64,000 bases of DNA from CAWCKS01 sp963763485 (GCA_963763485.1 CAVXOW010000006.1:372001-436000); one strand, 5' to 3'; positions 16,909 through 25,338 are shown, counted from the first letter of the stretch. Notes: a model not told the origin generated them from the letters alone. Numbers and translations are program-made.

Positions 16909-17667
16909 TTAGCGCGGTGCCATACGGATAGCACCGTCGAGCCGGATGGTCTCGCCATTCAGCATCGGGTTTTCTGCAATGTGGACTGCAAGCGCTGCAT
17001 ACTCGGTGGGGTCGCCGAGCCGCGCCGGATGCGGCACCTGGGCGCCCAGGCTCTTACGCGCCTCTTCCGGCAGCCCCATCAGCATCGGCGTCAGGAACAG
17101 GCCCGGCGCGATCGTCATCACGCGGATCAGCGTCGAGGAGAGGTCGCGCGCCACCGGCAGCGTCAGGCCGACAACGCCACCCTTCGATGCCGAGTAAGCC
17201 GCCTGCCCGATCTGGCCATCGAATGCCGCAACGCTTGCGGTGTTGATGATGACGCCGCGCTCTTCGCCGATCGGCTCGGCCGTCGCCAGCCGCTCCGCGA
17301 ACAGGCGGATCATGTTGAAGGTGCCGACCAGATTGACGTTGATGGTGCGCTTGAACAGCTCGTAAGGGAACGGACCGTTCTTGCTGATGGTGCGCGAGGC
17401 GGTGCCGATGCCGGCGCAGTTGACGAGAATGCGGGCGATGCCGTGCGCGGCTTCCGCCTTCGCCAGTGCGGCCTTGACCTGCTCTTCGTCGGTGACGTCA
17501 GCGCCGACCGCAATGCCCTTCACTTCGTTGGCGACCGCATCGGCGTTTTCCTTGCGGACGTCGAGACAGGTGACCTTGGCGCCCTTCGCGGCCATCGCGC
17601 GCGCGGTCGCCGCGCCAAGGCCTGAACCACCGCCGGTGATGATGACGGGAACACCGTTGAGCTGCAT
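16909..17667 (-). CDS. SDR, 17-beta-HSD10-like 3-hydroxyacyl-CoA dehydrogenase
   Basis: This 252-aa protein shows TGGGSGLGAATARAMAAKGA for NAD binding, NCAGIG, and a canonical catalytic Ser...Tyr-Lys (NTASVAAFDGQIGQAAYSASK). The sequence INVNLVGTFNMIRL and the C-terminal PHPARLGDPTEYAALAVHI are features of the HSD10 (3-hydroxyacyl-CoA dehydrogenase type II) group, whose members oxidise 2-methyl-3-hydroxyacyl-CoA and steroid-like substrates. It lies between the ACAD pair and the racemase-like gene, consistent with the third step of beta-oxidation of a methyl-branched acyl-CoA. Confidence 0.9.
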   Translation of the reverse strand: MQLNGVPVIITGGGSGLGAATARAMAAKGAKVTCLDVRKENADAVANEVKGIAVGADVTDEEQVKAALAKAEAAHGIARILVNCAGIGTASRTISKNGPFPYELFKRTINVNLVGTFNMIRLFAERLATAEPIGEERGVIINTASVAAFDGQIGQAAYSASKGGVVGLTLPVARDLSSTLIRVMTIAPGLFLTPMLMGLPEEARKSLGAQVPHPARLGDPTEYAALAVHIAENPMLNGETIRLDGAIRMAPR

Positions 17668-17705
17668 GAACTGATCCTCTTATCTTGAACTGAAAACTCT
17701 ATTGC

Positions 17706-17750
17706 GCATGTCCTTGTCGGAAAACCGGTACCCACTTTTCCGGGACATGC
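17706..17750. repeat. Family B repeat, copy 3
   Basis: GCATGTCCTTGTCGGAAAAC and CGGTACCCACTTTTCCGGGA are followed by CATGC. The ends are complementary (GCATGTCC/GGGACATGC), so it can fold as a hairpin between SDR and racemase genes. Confidence 0.8.
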
Positions 17751-17751
17751 A

Positions 17752-18877
17752 CTATGCGGAAGCGCGCGTAGGTGTCTTGTCTGACCAGCGCGACAGAACG
17801 TCCGCGGCGCTGACCGGCGACACATCAGCCGCATGCTGGATCGCGGAGACCGTGCGGGAGAAGCGCGGCGCGGGCGCGGGCTGCACGCCGCCTTCATAAT
17901 CGACGAAGGTTTTGCGGGCGGCGAGATGGGGGTGCTTTGGCGCCTCGAACAGGCCGACCACCGGTGCCGCGCAAGCGTCTGAGCCTTCGAGGATTTTCGT
18001 CCATTCGTCGCGGGTTTTGCCAAGAAAGACCGCTTCCATCTTGGCGCGCAGTTCCGGCCACTTGTCGCGGCTCATCTGCGGATTGAAGGCCTCGTCCTCG
18101 AGGCCGGCGAGTTTGCGCAACTCTGCGTAGAATTGCGGCTCAATTGCACCTAATGAGAAATACTTGCCGTCCTTGCAGCGGTACGGGCGATAGAAGTGCG
18201 CGCCGCCGTCGAGCAGGTTGGTGCCGGCCTGGTCGGTCCAGCGCCCGGTCGCCTTCAGCGCGTGGAACATGGTCAGCATGCTGGAGACGCCGTCGCACAT
18301 CGCGGCATCGACCACCTGGCCCTTGCCCGATGAGCGCGCCTCGATGACGCCGGCGAGCACGCCGACCACGAGAAACATGGCGCCGCCGCCATAGTCGCCG
18401 ACCAGATTGAGCGGCGACACCAGCGTGCCGTCAGGCGCGCGGAACGAATCCAGCGCACCGGTGATCGCGATGTAGTTGATGTCATGGCCGGCGGCCTGCG
18501 CCAGCGGTCCCTCCTGGCCCCAGCCGGTCATGCGGCCATAGACGAGACGCGGATTGCGCTTCAGCACCACATCAGGCCCGAGCCCAAGACGCTCCATCAC
18601 GCCGGGGCGAAAGCCTTCGATCAGCGCGTCGGCATTGCCAAGAAGTTCAAGCGCCTGTTCGATTTGCCTGGGATCCTTAAGGTCGAGCTCGACCACGGTG
18701 CGGCCGCGATTGACGAACTGCCGCTTGTCGTTCTGCCACTGGCCTTTGCGGCGCCAGCGTGACGACATCGGCGCCCATGTCGGACAACAGCATGCAGGCG
18801 TAAGGCCCTGGACCAATGCCCAAAAATTCGATGATGCGAACGCCGGTGAGTGGGCCGCTTGCCTTGGTCTGTGCCAT
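17752..18877 (-). CDS. Alpha-methylacyl-CoA racemase-like CaiB/BaiF family protein, frameshifted
   Basis: The N-terminus MAQTKASGPLTGVRIIEFLG, GPGPYACMLLSDMGADVVTL lies in one frame. From RRKGQWQNDKRQFVNRGR it continues in another; the break is near 18750-18760 and reads as one extra base, giving about 374 aa when closed. AMACR-type catalytic residues are visible: His in AQAAGHDINYIAITGAL, Asp in NLVGDYGGGAMF, and Glu in LGAIEPQFYAELR. These interconvert (R)- and (S)-2-methylacyl-CoA via an enolate, which precedes dehydrogenation of branched chains. The position beside an ACAD pair and an HSD10-like SDR agrees with this. The stop is formed at the edge of a family B repeat. Confidence 0.85.
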
Positions 18878-18931
18878 TCTTGAACCTCCCTTGCCGCTCG
18901 TGGTCCAAGTCTTTGCGTTTGGCTTGAAGTC

Positions 18932-19615
18932 TTACTTCACCAGCTTCGGCGCCTTTGCATTCGTTGGCGTGACAATGCCGTCGCAAATCAGCGCCGTCAT
19001 GTGGTCGATATATTGGCGGCGCACTTCGTCGGTGACTTCGCCGACACCGACGGCGCGCGACATGACGTGGCGGCCGTAGAACAGCTGATCGCAGGCACCG
19101 ATCAGGCTGGTGTAGAACAGTACGGGATCGACTTTGCGGAACTCGCCGGCGGCAAGACCTTCCGCCAGCAAGCGGTTCTGGAAGTCGAACAACGGCTTGA
19201 CGAAGAATTTTGATACCGCGCTTGCGGCTTGCGGACTGCTCTCGTGCAGCAGGAAATGCAAGAGGCGATTGATGTAGGGATAGCGGTAGTAGGCATTGAT
19301 GATGCCGCCGACATGCAGCTTCAGCTTCGCGGCCGGCGTGATCGGCTGCCGCATCAGGTATTCGAGATTCTCGATCTGTACTGCCGAGACATTCTCGGCG
19401 AGCGCCAGCAGCAGGCCTTCCTTGTTGCCAAAATGGTATTTCACCAGCGCGGAGTTGACGCCCGAGCGCTGCGCGAGGTCGCTCAGCGAGAACTCGATCG
19501 AGTGGCGCTCGATCATCAGTTCGCTCGCGGCGAGGATCAGCTTGTCGGCGGTCGGGTTACGTGCCGGCTTGGCCGATGGCCGCGTACGCTGGTCCACATT
19601 CAGGCTCGGTTGCAT
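18932..19615 (-). CDS. TetR/AcrR family transcriptional regulator
   Basis: This 227-aa protein has a helix-turn-helix at about residues 35-80 (FSLSDLAQRSGVNSALVKYH, FGNKEGLLLALAENV) and a C-terminal ligand domain with a YRYPYINRLLHFLLHESSPQ segment common in TetR regulators near acyl-CoA genes. The gene is divergent from the thiolase at 19754 and upstream of the leftward racemase/SDR/ACAD block. A perfect palindrome between the divergent starts is the best operator candidate. The ligand may be an acyl-CoA (inference). Confidence 0.9.
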   Translation of the reverse strand: MQPSLNVDQRTRPSAKPARNPTADKLILAASELMIERHSIEFSLSDLAQRSGVNSALVKYHFGNKEGLLLALAENVSAVQIENLEYLMRQPITPAAKLKLHVGGIINAYYRYPYINRLLHFLLHESSPQAASAVSKFFVKPLFDFQNRLLAEGLAAGEFRKVDPVLFYTSLIGACDQLFYGRHVMSRAVGVGEVTDEVRRQYIDHMTALICDGIVTPTNAKAPKLVK

Positions 19616-19673
19616 CAGGTTTCTCAGGCGATTGCGGACCGCAGCTAACCCGTTTCGCCTGCCCTGCTCAAGA

Positions 19674-19691
19674 GTTAATTGATCAATTGAC
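19674..19691. promoter_or_regulatory. Palindromic operator candidate centred on AATTGATCAATT
   Basis: A perfect 12-bp palindrome (19677-19688), extended to GTTAATTGATCAATTGAC with one mismatched pair, sits 59 bp from the TetR start and 63 bp from the thiolase start. It is strikingly AT-rich against its surroundings. TetR dimers bind such dyads, so control of both directions is likely. Confidence 0.65.
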
Positions 19692-19753
19692 TAAGGCGGC
19701 GGCAGCCCTTTAAATCCGGCCAATTTTCCCGGGAGCCCTCAAGGAGAAAACAA

Positions 19754-20926
19754 ATGGCCGAAGCATATATCGTCGCTGCCGCGCGTACCGCCGGCGGCCG
19801 CAAGGGTGGACGTCTCGCCGGATGGCATCCGGCCAATCTTGCAGCCGAAGTTTTGAACGCGCTGGTCGAGCGCACCGGCGCCGACCCGGCGCAGATCGAA
19901 GACGTCATCATGGGCTGCGTGATGCAGGCCGGCGAGCAATCGACCAATATCGGCCGCAACGCGGTGCTGGCCTCGAAGCTTCCCGAGAGCGTTCCGGCGA
20001 CGTCGGTCGATCGGCAGTGCGGGTCGTCGCAGCAGTCGATTCATTTCGCCGCGCAGGCGGTGATGTCGGGCGCGATGGATTGCGTGATCGCCGCCGGTGT
20101 CGAGAGCATGACGCGGGTGCCGATGGGCCTGCCCGCGGTGCTGCCGGCCAAGAACGGTTTTGGCCACTACAAGAGCGACCGGATCGAGGAGCGCTATCCG
20201 CACATCGAGTTCTCGCAGTTCACCGGCGCCGAGATGATGGCGAAGAAGTACAATCTCTCGAAGGACGAGCTCGACGCGTTCTCCTATAACAGCCACCAGC
20301 GCGCGATCGCGGCGACCCAGGGCGGCAAGTTCAAGGACGAGATCATCCCGCTGAAGATCACCCGGGCCGACGGGTCGAGCGACGTGCACAGCGTCGACGA
20401 AGGTATCCGGTTCGACGCCAGCCTCGACGGCATCCGCGGCGTCAAGCTGATCGTCGAAGGCGGCCGGCTGAGCGCAGCGAGCGCGAGCCAGATCTGCGAC
20501 GGCGCCGCCGGCGTGATGATCGTCAACGAGAAGGGCTTGAAGTCGCTGGGCGTCAAACCGATGGCGCGCATCCATCACATGACCTTGCTCGGCCATGATC
20601 CTGTGATCATGCTGGAAGCGCCGCTGCCCGCGACCGAGAAGGCGCTGAAGAAGGCCGGCCTGAAGATCGGCGATATCGACCTGTTCGAGGTCAACGAGGC
20701 CTTTGCCTCGGTGCCGACGGCCTGGCTCAAGACCACCGGCGCCGACCCGGACCGGCTCAACGTCAACGGCGGCGCGATCGCACTCGGCCATCCGCTCGGC
20801 GGCTCCGGCGCCAAGCTGATGACGACCCTGGTGCACGCACTGAAGCAGCGCGGCAAGCGATACGGGCTGCAGACGATGTGCGAAGGCGGCGGTATGGCCA
20901 ATGTGACGATCGTGGAACGGCTGTGA
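19754..20926 (+). CDS. Thiolase (acetyl-CoA acyltransferase)
   Basis: This 390-aa protein has the full thiolase active site: nucleophile Cys89 in VDRQCGSSQQS, VNEAFASVP, His346 in GGAIALGHPLGGSGA and Cys376 in QTMCEGGGMAN. An AGGAG sequence precedes the ATG. The loop GVESMTRVPMG and the moderate length fit a degradative or broad-range thiolase that splits 3-ketoacyl-CoA with CoA. It is divergent from TetR and probably co-regulated with the leftward ACAD/SDR/racemase block, supplying the last beta-oxidation step. A strong intrinsic terminator follows. Confidence 0.95.
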   Translation: MAEAYIVAAARTAGGRKGGRLAGWHPANLAAEVLNALVERTGADPAQIEDVIMGCVMQAGEQSTNIGRNAVLASKLPESVPATSVDRQCGSSQQSIHFAAQAVMSGAMDCVIAAGVESMTRVPMGLPAVLPAKNGFGHYKSDRIEERYPHIEFSQFTGAEMMAKKYNLSKDELDAFSYNSHQRAIAATQGGKFKDEIIPLKITRADGSSDVHSVDEGIRFDASLDGIRGVKLIVEGGRLSAASASQICDGAAGVMIVNEKGLKSLGVKPMARIHHMTLLGHDPVIMLEAPLPATEKALKKAGLKIGDIDLFEVNEAFASVPTAWLKTTGADPDRLNVNGGAIALGHPLGGSGAKLMTTLVHALKQRGKRYGLQTMCEGGGMANVTIVERL

Positions 20927-20964
20927 GTTTTTAGCCGCACGACATTGTTGGTGCGAAGATGAAG

Positions 20965-20996
20965 TGCCCGGCCATCGTGCCGGGCATTTTTGTTTT
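20965..20996 (+). terminator. Rho-independent terminator after the thiolase gene
   Basis: Stem TGCCCGGC/GCCGGGCA (8 bp) with loop CATCGT is followed by TTTTTGTTTT, 38 bp past the thiolase stop. Confidence 0.85.
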
Positions 20997-21069
20997 CATT
21001 TCGGGGCGCGCGTTGAGCGCGCCCTTGCTCGCACCTATATGCGCGGCAATGCCACCAGGGAGAGGCCAA

Positions 21070-21771
21070 ATGGCGATTTCAGGCTACGAGAGCGCGCTGA
21101 TCGTTGGCGCCGGACAAGGCTTAAGCGCGTCGCTGGCGCGAGGGCTTGCGAAGAACGGCATGCGTGTGGCACTCGCCGCGCGCACGAGCGACAAACTCGC
21201 TCCGCTCTGCGCCGAAATCGGCGGGCATGCCTTTGCCTGTGATGCCTCCAAGGCGGATCAGGTTGCCGCGCTTTTTGCTGACGTGGAGGCGCGCATCGGC
21301 GCGCCGGATGTCGTGGTTTATAATGCCAGCGGCCGCGCGCGCGGCCCGTTCGACGAACTCGTCGCAAGCGATGTCGAACGCACGCTTGCGGTCACGGCCT
21401 TTGGCGGCTTTCTGGTGGCGCAGCAGGCTGTCAAGCGCATGCTGCCAAGGGCTAAGGGCGCCATTCTGCTCACCGGCGCCTCGGCAAGCGTCAAGGGCTA
21501 CGCACAATCCGCACCGTTCGCGATGGGCAAGTTTGCCTTGCGCGGCATGGCACAGAGCATGGCGCGCGAGCTCTCGCCCAAAGGCATCCACGTCGGCCAC
21601 GTCGTCATCGACGGCGGCATCCGAAATCCCGGCCGCAGCGAACCGGCAGACAAACCGGATTCAATGCTCGATCCCGATGCGATCGCGGAAACCTATCTCC
21701 ACCTGCTTCGCCAGCCGCGCAGCGCATGGACCTGGGAGATCGAGGTACGGCCGTGGGTGGAGCGGTTTTGA
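21070..21771 (+). CDS. SDR family protein with Phe in place of the catalytic Tyr
   Basis: The start MAISGYESALIVGAGQGLSA (233 aa) has GGGAG upstream. VGAGQGLSASLARGLAKNGM is the cofactor loop. The active-site region reads LTGASASVKGYAQSAPFAMG followed by KFALRGMAQSMAREL; by alignment the Tyr of YxxxK is Phe while Lys remains. The C-terminus HVGHVVIDGGIRNP and WTWEIEVRPW is a known subfamily pattern in proteobacteria, so the substitution is probably subfamily-wide. It is separated from the thiolase by a terminator, so it is transcribed independently. Its function is unknown. Confidence 0.85.
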   Translation: MAISGYESALIVGAGQGLSASLARGLAKNGMRVALAARTSDKLAPLCAEIGGHAFACDASKADQVAALFADVEARIGAPDVVVYNASGRARGPFDELVASDVERTLAVTAFGGFLVAQQAVKRMLPRAKGAILLTGASASVKGYAQSAPFAMGKFALRGMAQSMARELSPKGIHVGHVVIDGGIRNPGRSEPADKPDSMLDPDAIAETYLHLLRQPRSAWTWEIEVRPWVERF

Positions 21772-21777
21772 GACACT

Positions 21778-21925
21778 TTGCTCCTCATGGGGAGGAGTGG
21801 CGCGAAGCGCCACCTCTCGAACCATGAGGCTCCGGCATTTTGATGCGCGAACCGAGCAGGCCGGGCGCCACCGGTGGCCTCATCCTTCGAGACGCGCTGC
21901 TTTGCAGCGCTCCTCAGGATGAGGA
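21778..21925. repeat. Family C repeats (CATCCTTCGAGACGC...CTCCTCAGGATGAG), tandem pair
   Basis: A first element (CTCCTCATGGGGAGGAGTGG to CTCTCGAACCATGAGG) is followed by CCTCATCCTTCGAGACGCGC and its complement GCGCTCCTCAGGATGAGG. Other copies are at 22727, 25157, 29468 and 43635. Confidence 0.8.
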
Positions 21926-21972
21926 AGAAGCGCCGGAGCGGCCATTCGGCCCTACACTAGTCACAAAACATT

Positions 21973-22001
21973 TTGCTGGTCCGGCAAATCAGTGCTATAA
22001 G
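21973..22001 (+). promoter_or_regulatory. Sigma-70-type promoter candidate
   Basis: TTGCTG (21973-21978) and TATAAG (21996-22001) are separated by exactly 17 bp. This is the clearest housekeeping-type promoter I saw. It precedes two hairpins and the gene at 22082. Confidence 0.5.
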
Positions 22002-22006
22002 GCTAT

Positions 22007-22062
22007 TGTCGCAGAGTTGCGACTTATGCACCCGCCCGAGCATTCCGCTCCGGCGGGTTTTT
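22007..22062 (+). ncRNA. Candidate small RNA or attenuator leader ending in an intrinsic terminator
   Basis: Downstream of the promoter candidate, GTCGCA-GAGT-TGCGAC (22008-22023) makes a perfect 6-bp stem. A second hairpin pairs CCCGCC (22031-22036) with GGCGGG (22052-22057) and GAG with CTC around CATTCCG, and is followed by five T. The terminator ends 19 bp before the ATG of the next gene. The unit could be a roughly 55-nt RNA or a conditional leader controlling that gene. No known RNA family is recognised. Confidence 0.45.
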
Positions 22063-22081
22063 CATTTTGGAGAATACCGCA

Positions 22082-22702
22082 ATGGCAATACCGAGAACCA
22101 AAACGGCTGCACTGGCGCGGCGGTATACGCGCGAGGCGATCGAGATACTGGTCGACATCCTGCGCGACCGGAAGGCGTCGCAGACGGTGCGGAATGCGGC
22201 GCTGCAATCCCTGATCGCTCACGGCTGGATCAAGCCTGCGACGGCGGCCCGACGCTCAGAATTCGGTTTCAAAGCTTCACTGACGCGGCGGGTCTTCAGA
22301 CTGCTGGAGGCAACCATGACACGATCGGGACAACGAAAATCGCGCACCGAAATCGCTTCGCTGGCGCGGGCGCACACCGAGACGGTGATCAACGTGCTCG
22401 TCGGCCTCGTCACCCGCGAAGATGTGGCGCCGGCCGCGCGCATCTCCGCCGGTCTTGCACTGCTCGATCGCGGCTGGGGCAAGCCGACGCAGAGCGTCAA
22501 CCTGCATGATGACCGGCCGCCGATCACGGAAATCGTCAACGAGATCGTCGATCCGGAGAATCCGGACAAGAAGGAATACGTGATCGAGCGGTCGGCGCCG
22601 AGCGGCTGGGAGCAGCTCCAGCTGCCGGCGCCGGATAACAGCGAGGGGGCGATCGAGCCGGAGGGGAAACCAGAGCCTAACCCGGAGCCTCAGGAAGTTT
22701 GA
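22082..22702 (+). CDS. Hypothetical protein with internal duplication, resembling small phage-associated helical proteins
   Basis: The ATG at 22082 has TTGGAG nine bases upstream and gives 206 aa. Two copies of a helical unit of about 45 residues are visible. The first is LARRYTREAIEILVDILRDR to LQSLIAHGWIKP (about residues 9-53); the second is LARAHTETVINVLVGLVTRE to LALLDRGWGKPTQ (about 95-140). Single copies of the second type occur in Rhizobiales phage-like or terminase-adjacent proteins (recollection, not searched). The C-terminus is Pro/Glu-rich. No function is assigned. It is preceded by a terminator-like leader, so expression is probably conditional. Confidence 0.65.
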   Translation: MAIPRTKTAALARRYTREAIEILVDILRDRKASQTVRNAALQSLIAHGWIKPATAARRSEFGFKASLTRRVFRLLEATMTRSGQRKSRTEIASLARAHTETVINVLVGLVTREDVAPAARISAGLALLDRGWGKPTQSVNLHDDRPPITEIVNEIVDPENPDKKEYVIERSAPSGWEQLQLPAPDNSEGAIEPEGKPEPNPEPQEV

Positions 22703-22726
22703 CGCGCCGTCCGTGGCCGCTCATCC

Positions 22727-22796
22727 TTCGAGGCTCGGCGCAATCGGCTCTCTGCTCCCTCACAAGCGCAATCGCGCCGAGCACCTCAGGATGACG
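22727..22796. repeat. Family C repeat; provides the stop codon of the neighbouring lyase gene
   Basis: CTCATCCTTCGAGGCTCGGC pairs with GCGCCGAGCACCTCAGGATGA. The stop and last codons of the gene ending at 22786 lie inside the right arm. Confidence 0.75.
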
Positions 22797-23695
22797 GTCG
22801 CGCCGCGCTGCGCTTCGCGAACTTTTCGGCTTGGCGCAGCAAGTTCTTGGCGCGCTCGACGACCGGCACGTCGATCATCTTGCCCTCGAAGGTGACGGCG
22901 CCGAGTCCCTTCGCCATGGCGTCGTCATAGGTCTCGACCATCTTTTTTGCACGCGCGACGTCGGCATCGGAAAACCCGTACTCCTCGTTCAGGATCGCGA
23001 CCTGGCTCGGATGCACGCAGGTGCCGCCGGCAAAGCCGAAGCGGCGCGAGCGCCGCACGGTCTGGCGAAACGCGACGAGGTCGGCGAACTCGGCGACCGT
23101 GCCCATGAAGCCGAGCGGCAGGAGGCCGGCGGCGCGCGCGGCGATGATCATGGTCTGCTTCGGCATTTCGAGCGTCTCGCCGATCGGCTCCATGGCGAGC
23201 GCCAGCGCAAAATCCTCGGCGCCGAGCGACAGCGCGACGAGGCGCGGCGTTGCCTTGGCGATCTCGCGGAAGCGGAAGAAGGCGTCGGCGGTCTCGACCA
23301 GCGCAACCAGTTTTGTCGCACCGTTCGGCATGCCGCGCTGGGCCTCAAACGTGTCGAGCAGTTCGGCGATGACCTGCAGATGTTCGGGGCTCTCGGTCTT
23401 CGGGCACATCAAGCGCGAGCACGCCCTGCCCGACCGCGGCCTCGATGTCGCGAAAGGCCTGGTGCCAGGGCCGGTTGATGCGCACGACGACATCGGCGCC
23501 GGCCTTGCTGACCTCCTTGGCGGCAGCGCCGATCAGGGTGCGGGCGCGGTCCTTCTCGCTCTCCGGCACGCTGTCCTCGAGATCGAGGATGATGGCGTCG
23601 GCGCCGCGGGTGTGGGCGCAGGCGACGAATTTCTCGCGCGTGATCGGCACGAACATCAGCGAGCGCCAGGCGGGGAGATCGTTGGGGTGGGGCAT
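22786..23695 (-). CDS. HpcH/HpaI aldolase (CitE-like CoA ester lyase), frameshifted
   Basis: The start MPHPNDLPAWRSLMFVPITR is followed by ADAIILDLEDSVPESEKDRA in one frame and MCPKTESPEHLQVIAELLDT in another; the break is near 23410 and reads as one extra base, giving about 302 aa when closed. Conserved elements: LDLEDSV (Mg2+ acidic residues), VVVRINRPWHQAF, KLVALVETADAFF (Glu), LGAEDFALAL (Asp) and GGTCVHPSQVAILNEEYGFS. Family members cleave malyl-CoA, citramalyl-CoA or similar esters, or hydrolyse malyl-CoA. Neighbouring CoA-transferase genes fit this chemistry. The last residues are encoded by a family C repeat arm. Confidence 0.85.
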
Positions 23696-23747
23696 CGTGG
23701 GATCCTCAGGCGGTTCGCAGATTGATGTAACGAAATCACCCCTTGCT

Positions 23748-23856
23748 GTCATGCCCCGCGAAAGTCTGGCGAAGCAATTGCTTCGCCATAGGCATCCAGT
23801 AACCCGCAGCGCCGGTGAAGCTCTCGGACGGCAGGGGTTACTGGATCGCCCGGTCA
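23748..23856. repeat. Palindromic intergenic repeat with nested inverted arms
   Basis: It contains a perfect 20-bp palindrome GGCGAAGCAATTGCTTCGCC (23768-23787), then CCAGTAACCC (23796-23805) pairing with GGGTTACTGG (23835-23844). Short outer ends are GTCATGCCCC and CCCGGTCA. It fills the gap between two leftward genes. Confidence 0.75.
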
Positions 23857-23956
23857 TAGGCGAGCGAGCGACGCCGTTCTTCGAACGGCTATGCTGGGCG
23901 AGACGGAGAGGCCGTCACACAATCTTCTTCTCGCGCAGCGCTTCAACTCGCTCTCA

Positions 23957-25122
23957 TCAACGCCGAGCACGCGCGAGAATCTCCGCCGTATGCTCGCCGA
24001 GCTTTGGCGCGGGCAGCCGCATCGCGCCCGGCGTGCCGGACAGTCGCGGAATGATGTTGTGCATGGTCATGGCGCCGACCTCGTCGTCGGCCATGTCGAC
24101 GCACGACTTCGCGCGCCAGCACATGCTCGTCGGCGACGAACTGGTCGATGTCGTAGACCGGTGCGGCGGTGACCTCGGCGGCCTCGAACAGCCTGAGGCA
24201 CTCGTCGGCATCGTGCCTGGCGATGAACTCGCGGATCGGCCGCTCGGCCTCTTCGAAATGCGCGAGCCGCGCGCTGTTGGTGGCGAAGCGTTCGTCCTTG
24301 GTGAAGTCGGGCTCGCCAACCGCGCGATAGAGCCGCTCGGCCATCGACTGAATCGAGCCCGACAGCGAGATCCAGCGGCCGTCGCGGGTCCTGAACACGT
24401 TGCGCGGGCTCACGGTGTTGGAGCGGCTGCCGGTTCGCTTCGGCACATGCCCCGTGGTCTTGAAGCCCGCCGCATCCGGGCCGATCACCGAATGGATCGC
24501 CTCGAGCAGCGAGACATCGATCACCTGCCCCTTGCCGCCTTTCACCTCGACCTCGCGCAGCGCGACCATCGTCGCCGTCGAGCCGTAGAGGCCGGCGATC
24601 ATGTCGGCGAGCGCGGTCGGCGGCAGCACCGGCTCGCGATCGGCAAAGCCGTTCTTGGCGGCGAAGCCGGACAGGCCCTCGACCAGCGTGCCGAAGCCGG
24701 GCTTTTGCGCGTACGGTCCGGTCTGGCCCCAGCCGGAGACGCGCACGATGACCAGCTTCGGATTGCTTCGCGTGCAGCACCTCGGGGCCGAACCCCATGC
24801 GCTCGAGCGTGCCCGGCCGATAGTTCTCGACCAGCACGTGGCTGCGCTCGACCAGCTTGAGCAGCAGCTCCTTGCCGCGCGCGTTGCGCAGGTCGAGCGC
24901 GATGCTCTTCTTGTTGCGGGCATAGATCTTCCAGTACAGCGACTTGCCGCCGATCTTCCAGTCGCGCAACGGATCGCCCTTGCCGGGGTCCTCGATCTTG
25001 ATCACCTCGGCGCCGAAATCGGCCAACTGCAGCGACAGCATGTTGCCGGCGACCAGCCGCGACAGGTCGAGGACCGTGATGCCGTCGAGCGGGCCGCGTG
25101 CGGAGGGGTTGTAGGAGGGCAT
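23957..25122 (-). CDS. Class III (CaiB/BaiF) CoA-transferase, two frameshifts
   Basis: Three frames must be joined. The N-terminus is MPSYNPSARGPLDGITVLDL. After a break near 24775 it continues NPKLVIVRVSGWGQTGPYAQ, and after a second near 24100 it ends DMADDEVGAMTMHNIIPRLS. Both breaks read as one extra base, giving about 387 aa when closed. Family features: LADFGAEVIKIEDPGKGDP, GTLERMGFGPEVL, GWGQTGPYAQKPGFG, PPTALADMIAGLYGSTATM and KGGKGQVIDVSLLEA. Such enzymes move CoA between succinate, formate or other acids through a covalent Asp adduct. It lies beside a CitE-like lyase, as in itaconate- and citramalate-type pathways, but the substrate is unknown. Confidence 0.85.
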
Positions 25123-25156
25123 GGGATCTTCCTGGGCCTGACCAGCGCGACGCTAG

Positions 25157-25334
25157 CACCTCATCCTGAGGAGCGCTGCCGTTATTGGCTTGCCAAGGCC
25201 GGGGTTGTCCAGTGTGCAGCGCGTCTCGAAGGATGAGGCCGGTGACTCTCGATACGCCAACCGGGCAAGCCCGGCGCGCGGTGGCCTCATGGTTCGAGAC
25301 GTGTCGCTTCGCGACACTCCTCACCATGAGGATC
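25157..25334. repeat. Family C repeats, two adjacent elements
   Basis: CTCATCCTGAGGAGCGCTGC pairs with GCGCGTCTCGAAGGATGAGG; then CCTCATGGTTCGAGACGTGT pairs with CGACACTCCTCACCATGAGG. They separate the CoA-transferase from the transporter genes. Confidence 0.8.
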
Positions 25335-25338
25335 AAGA

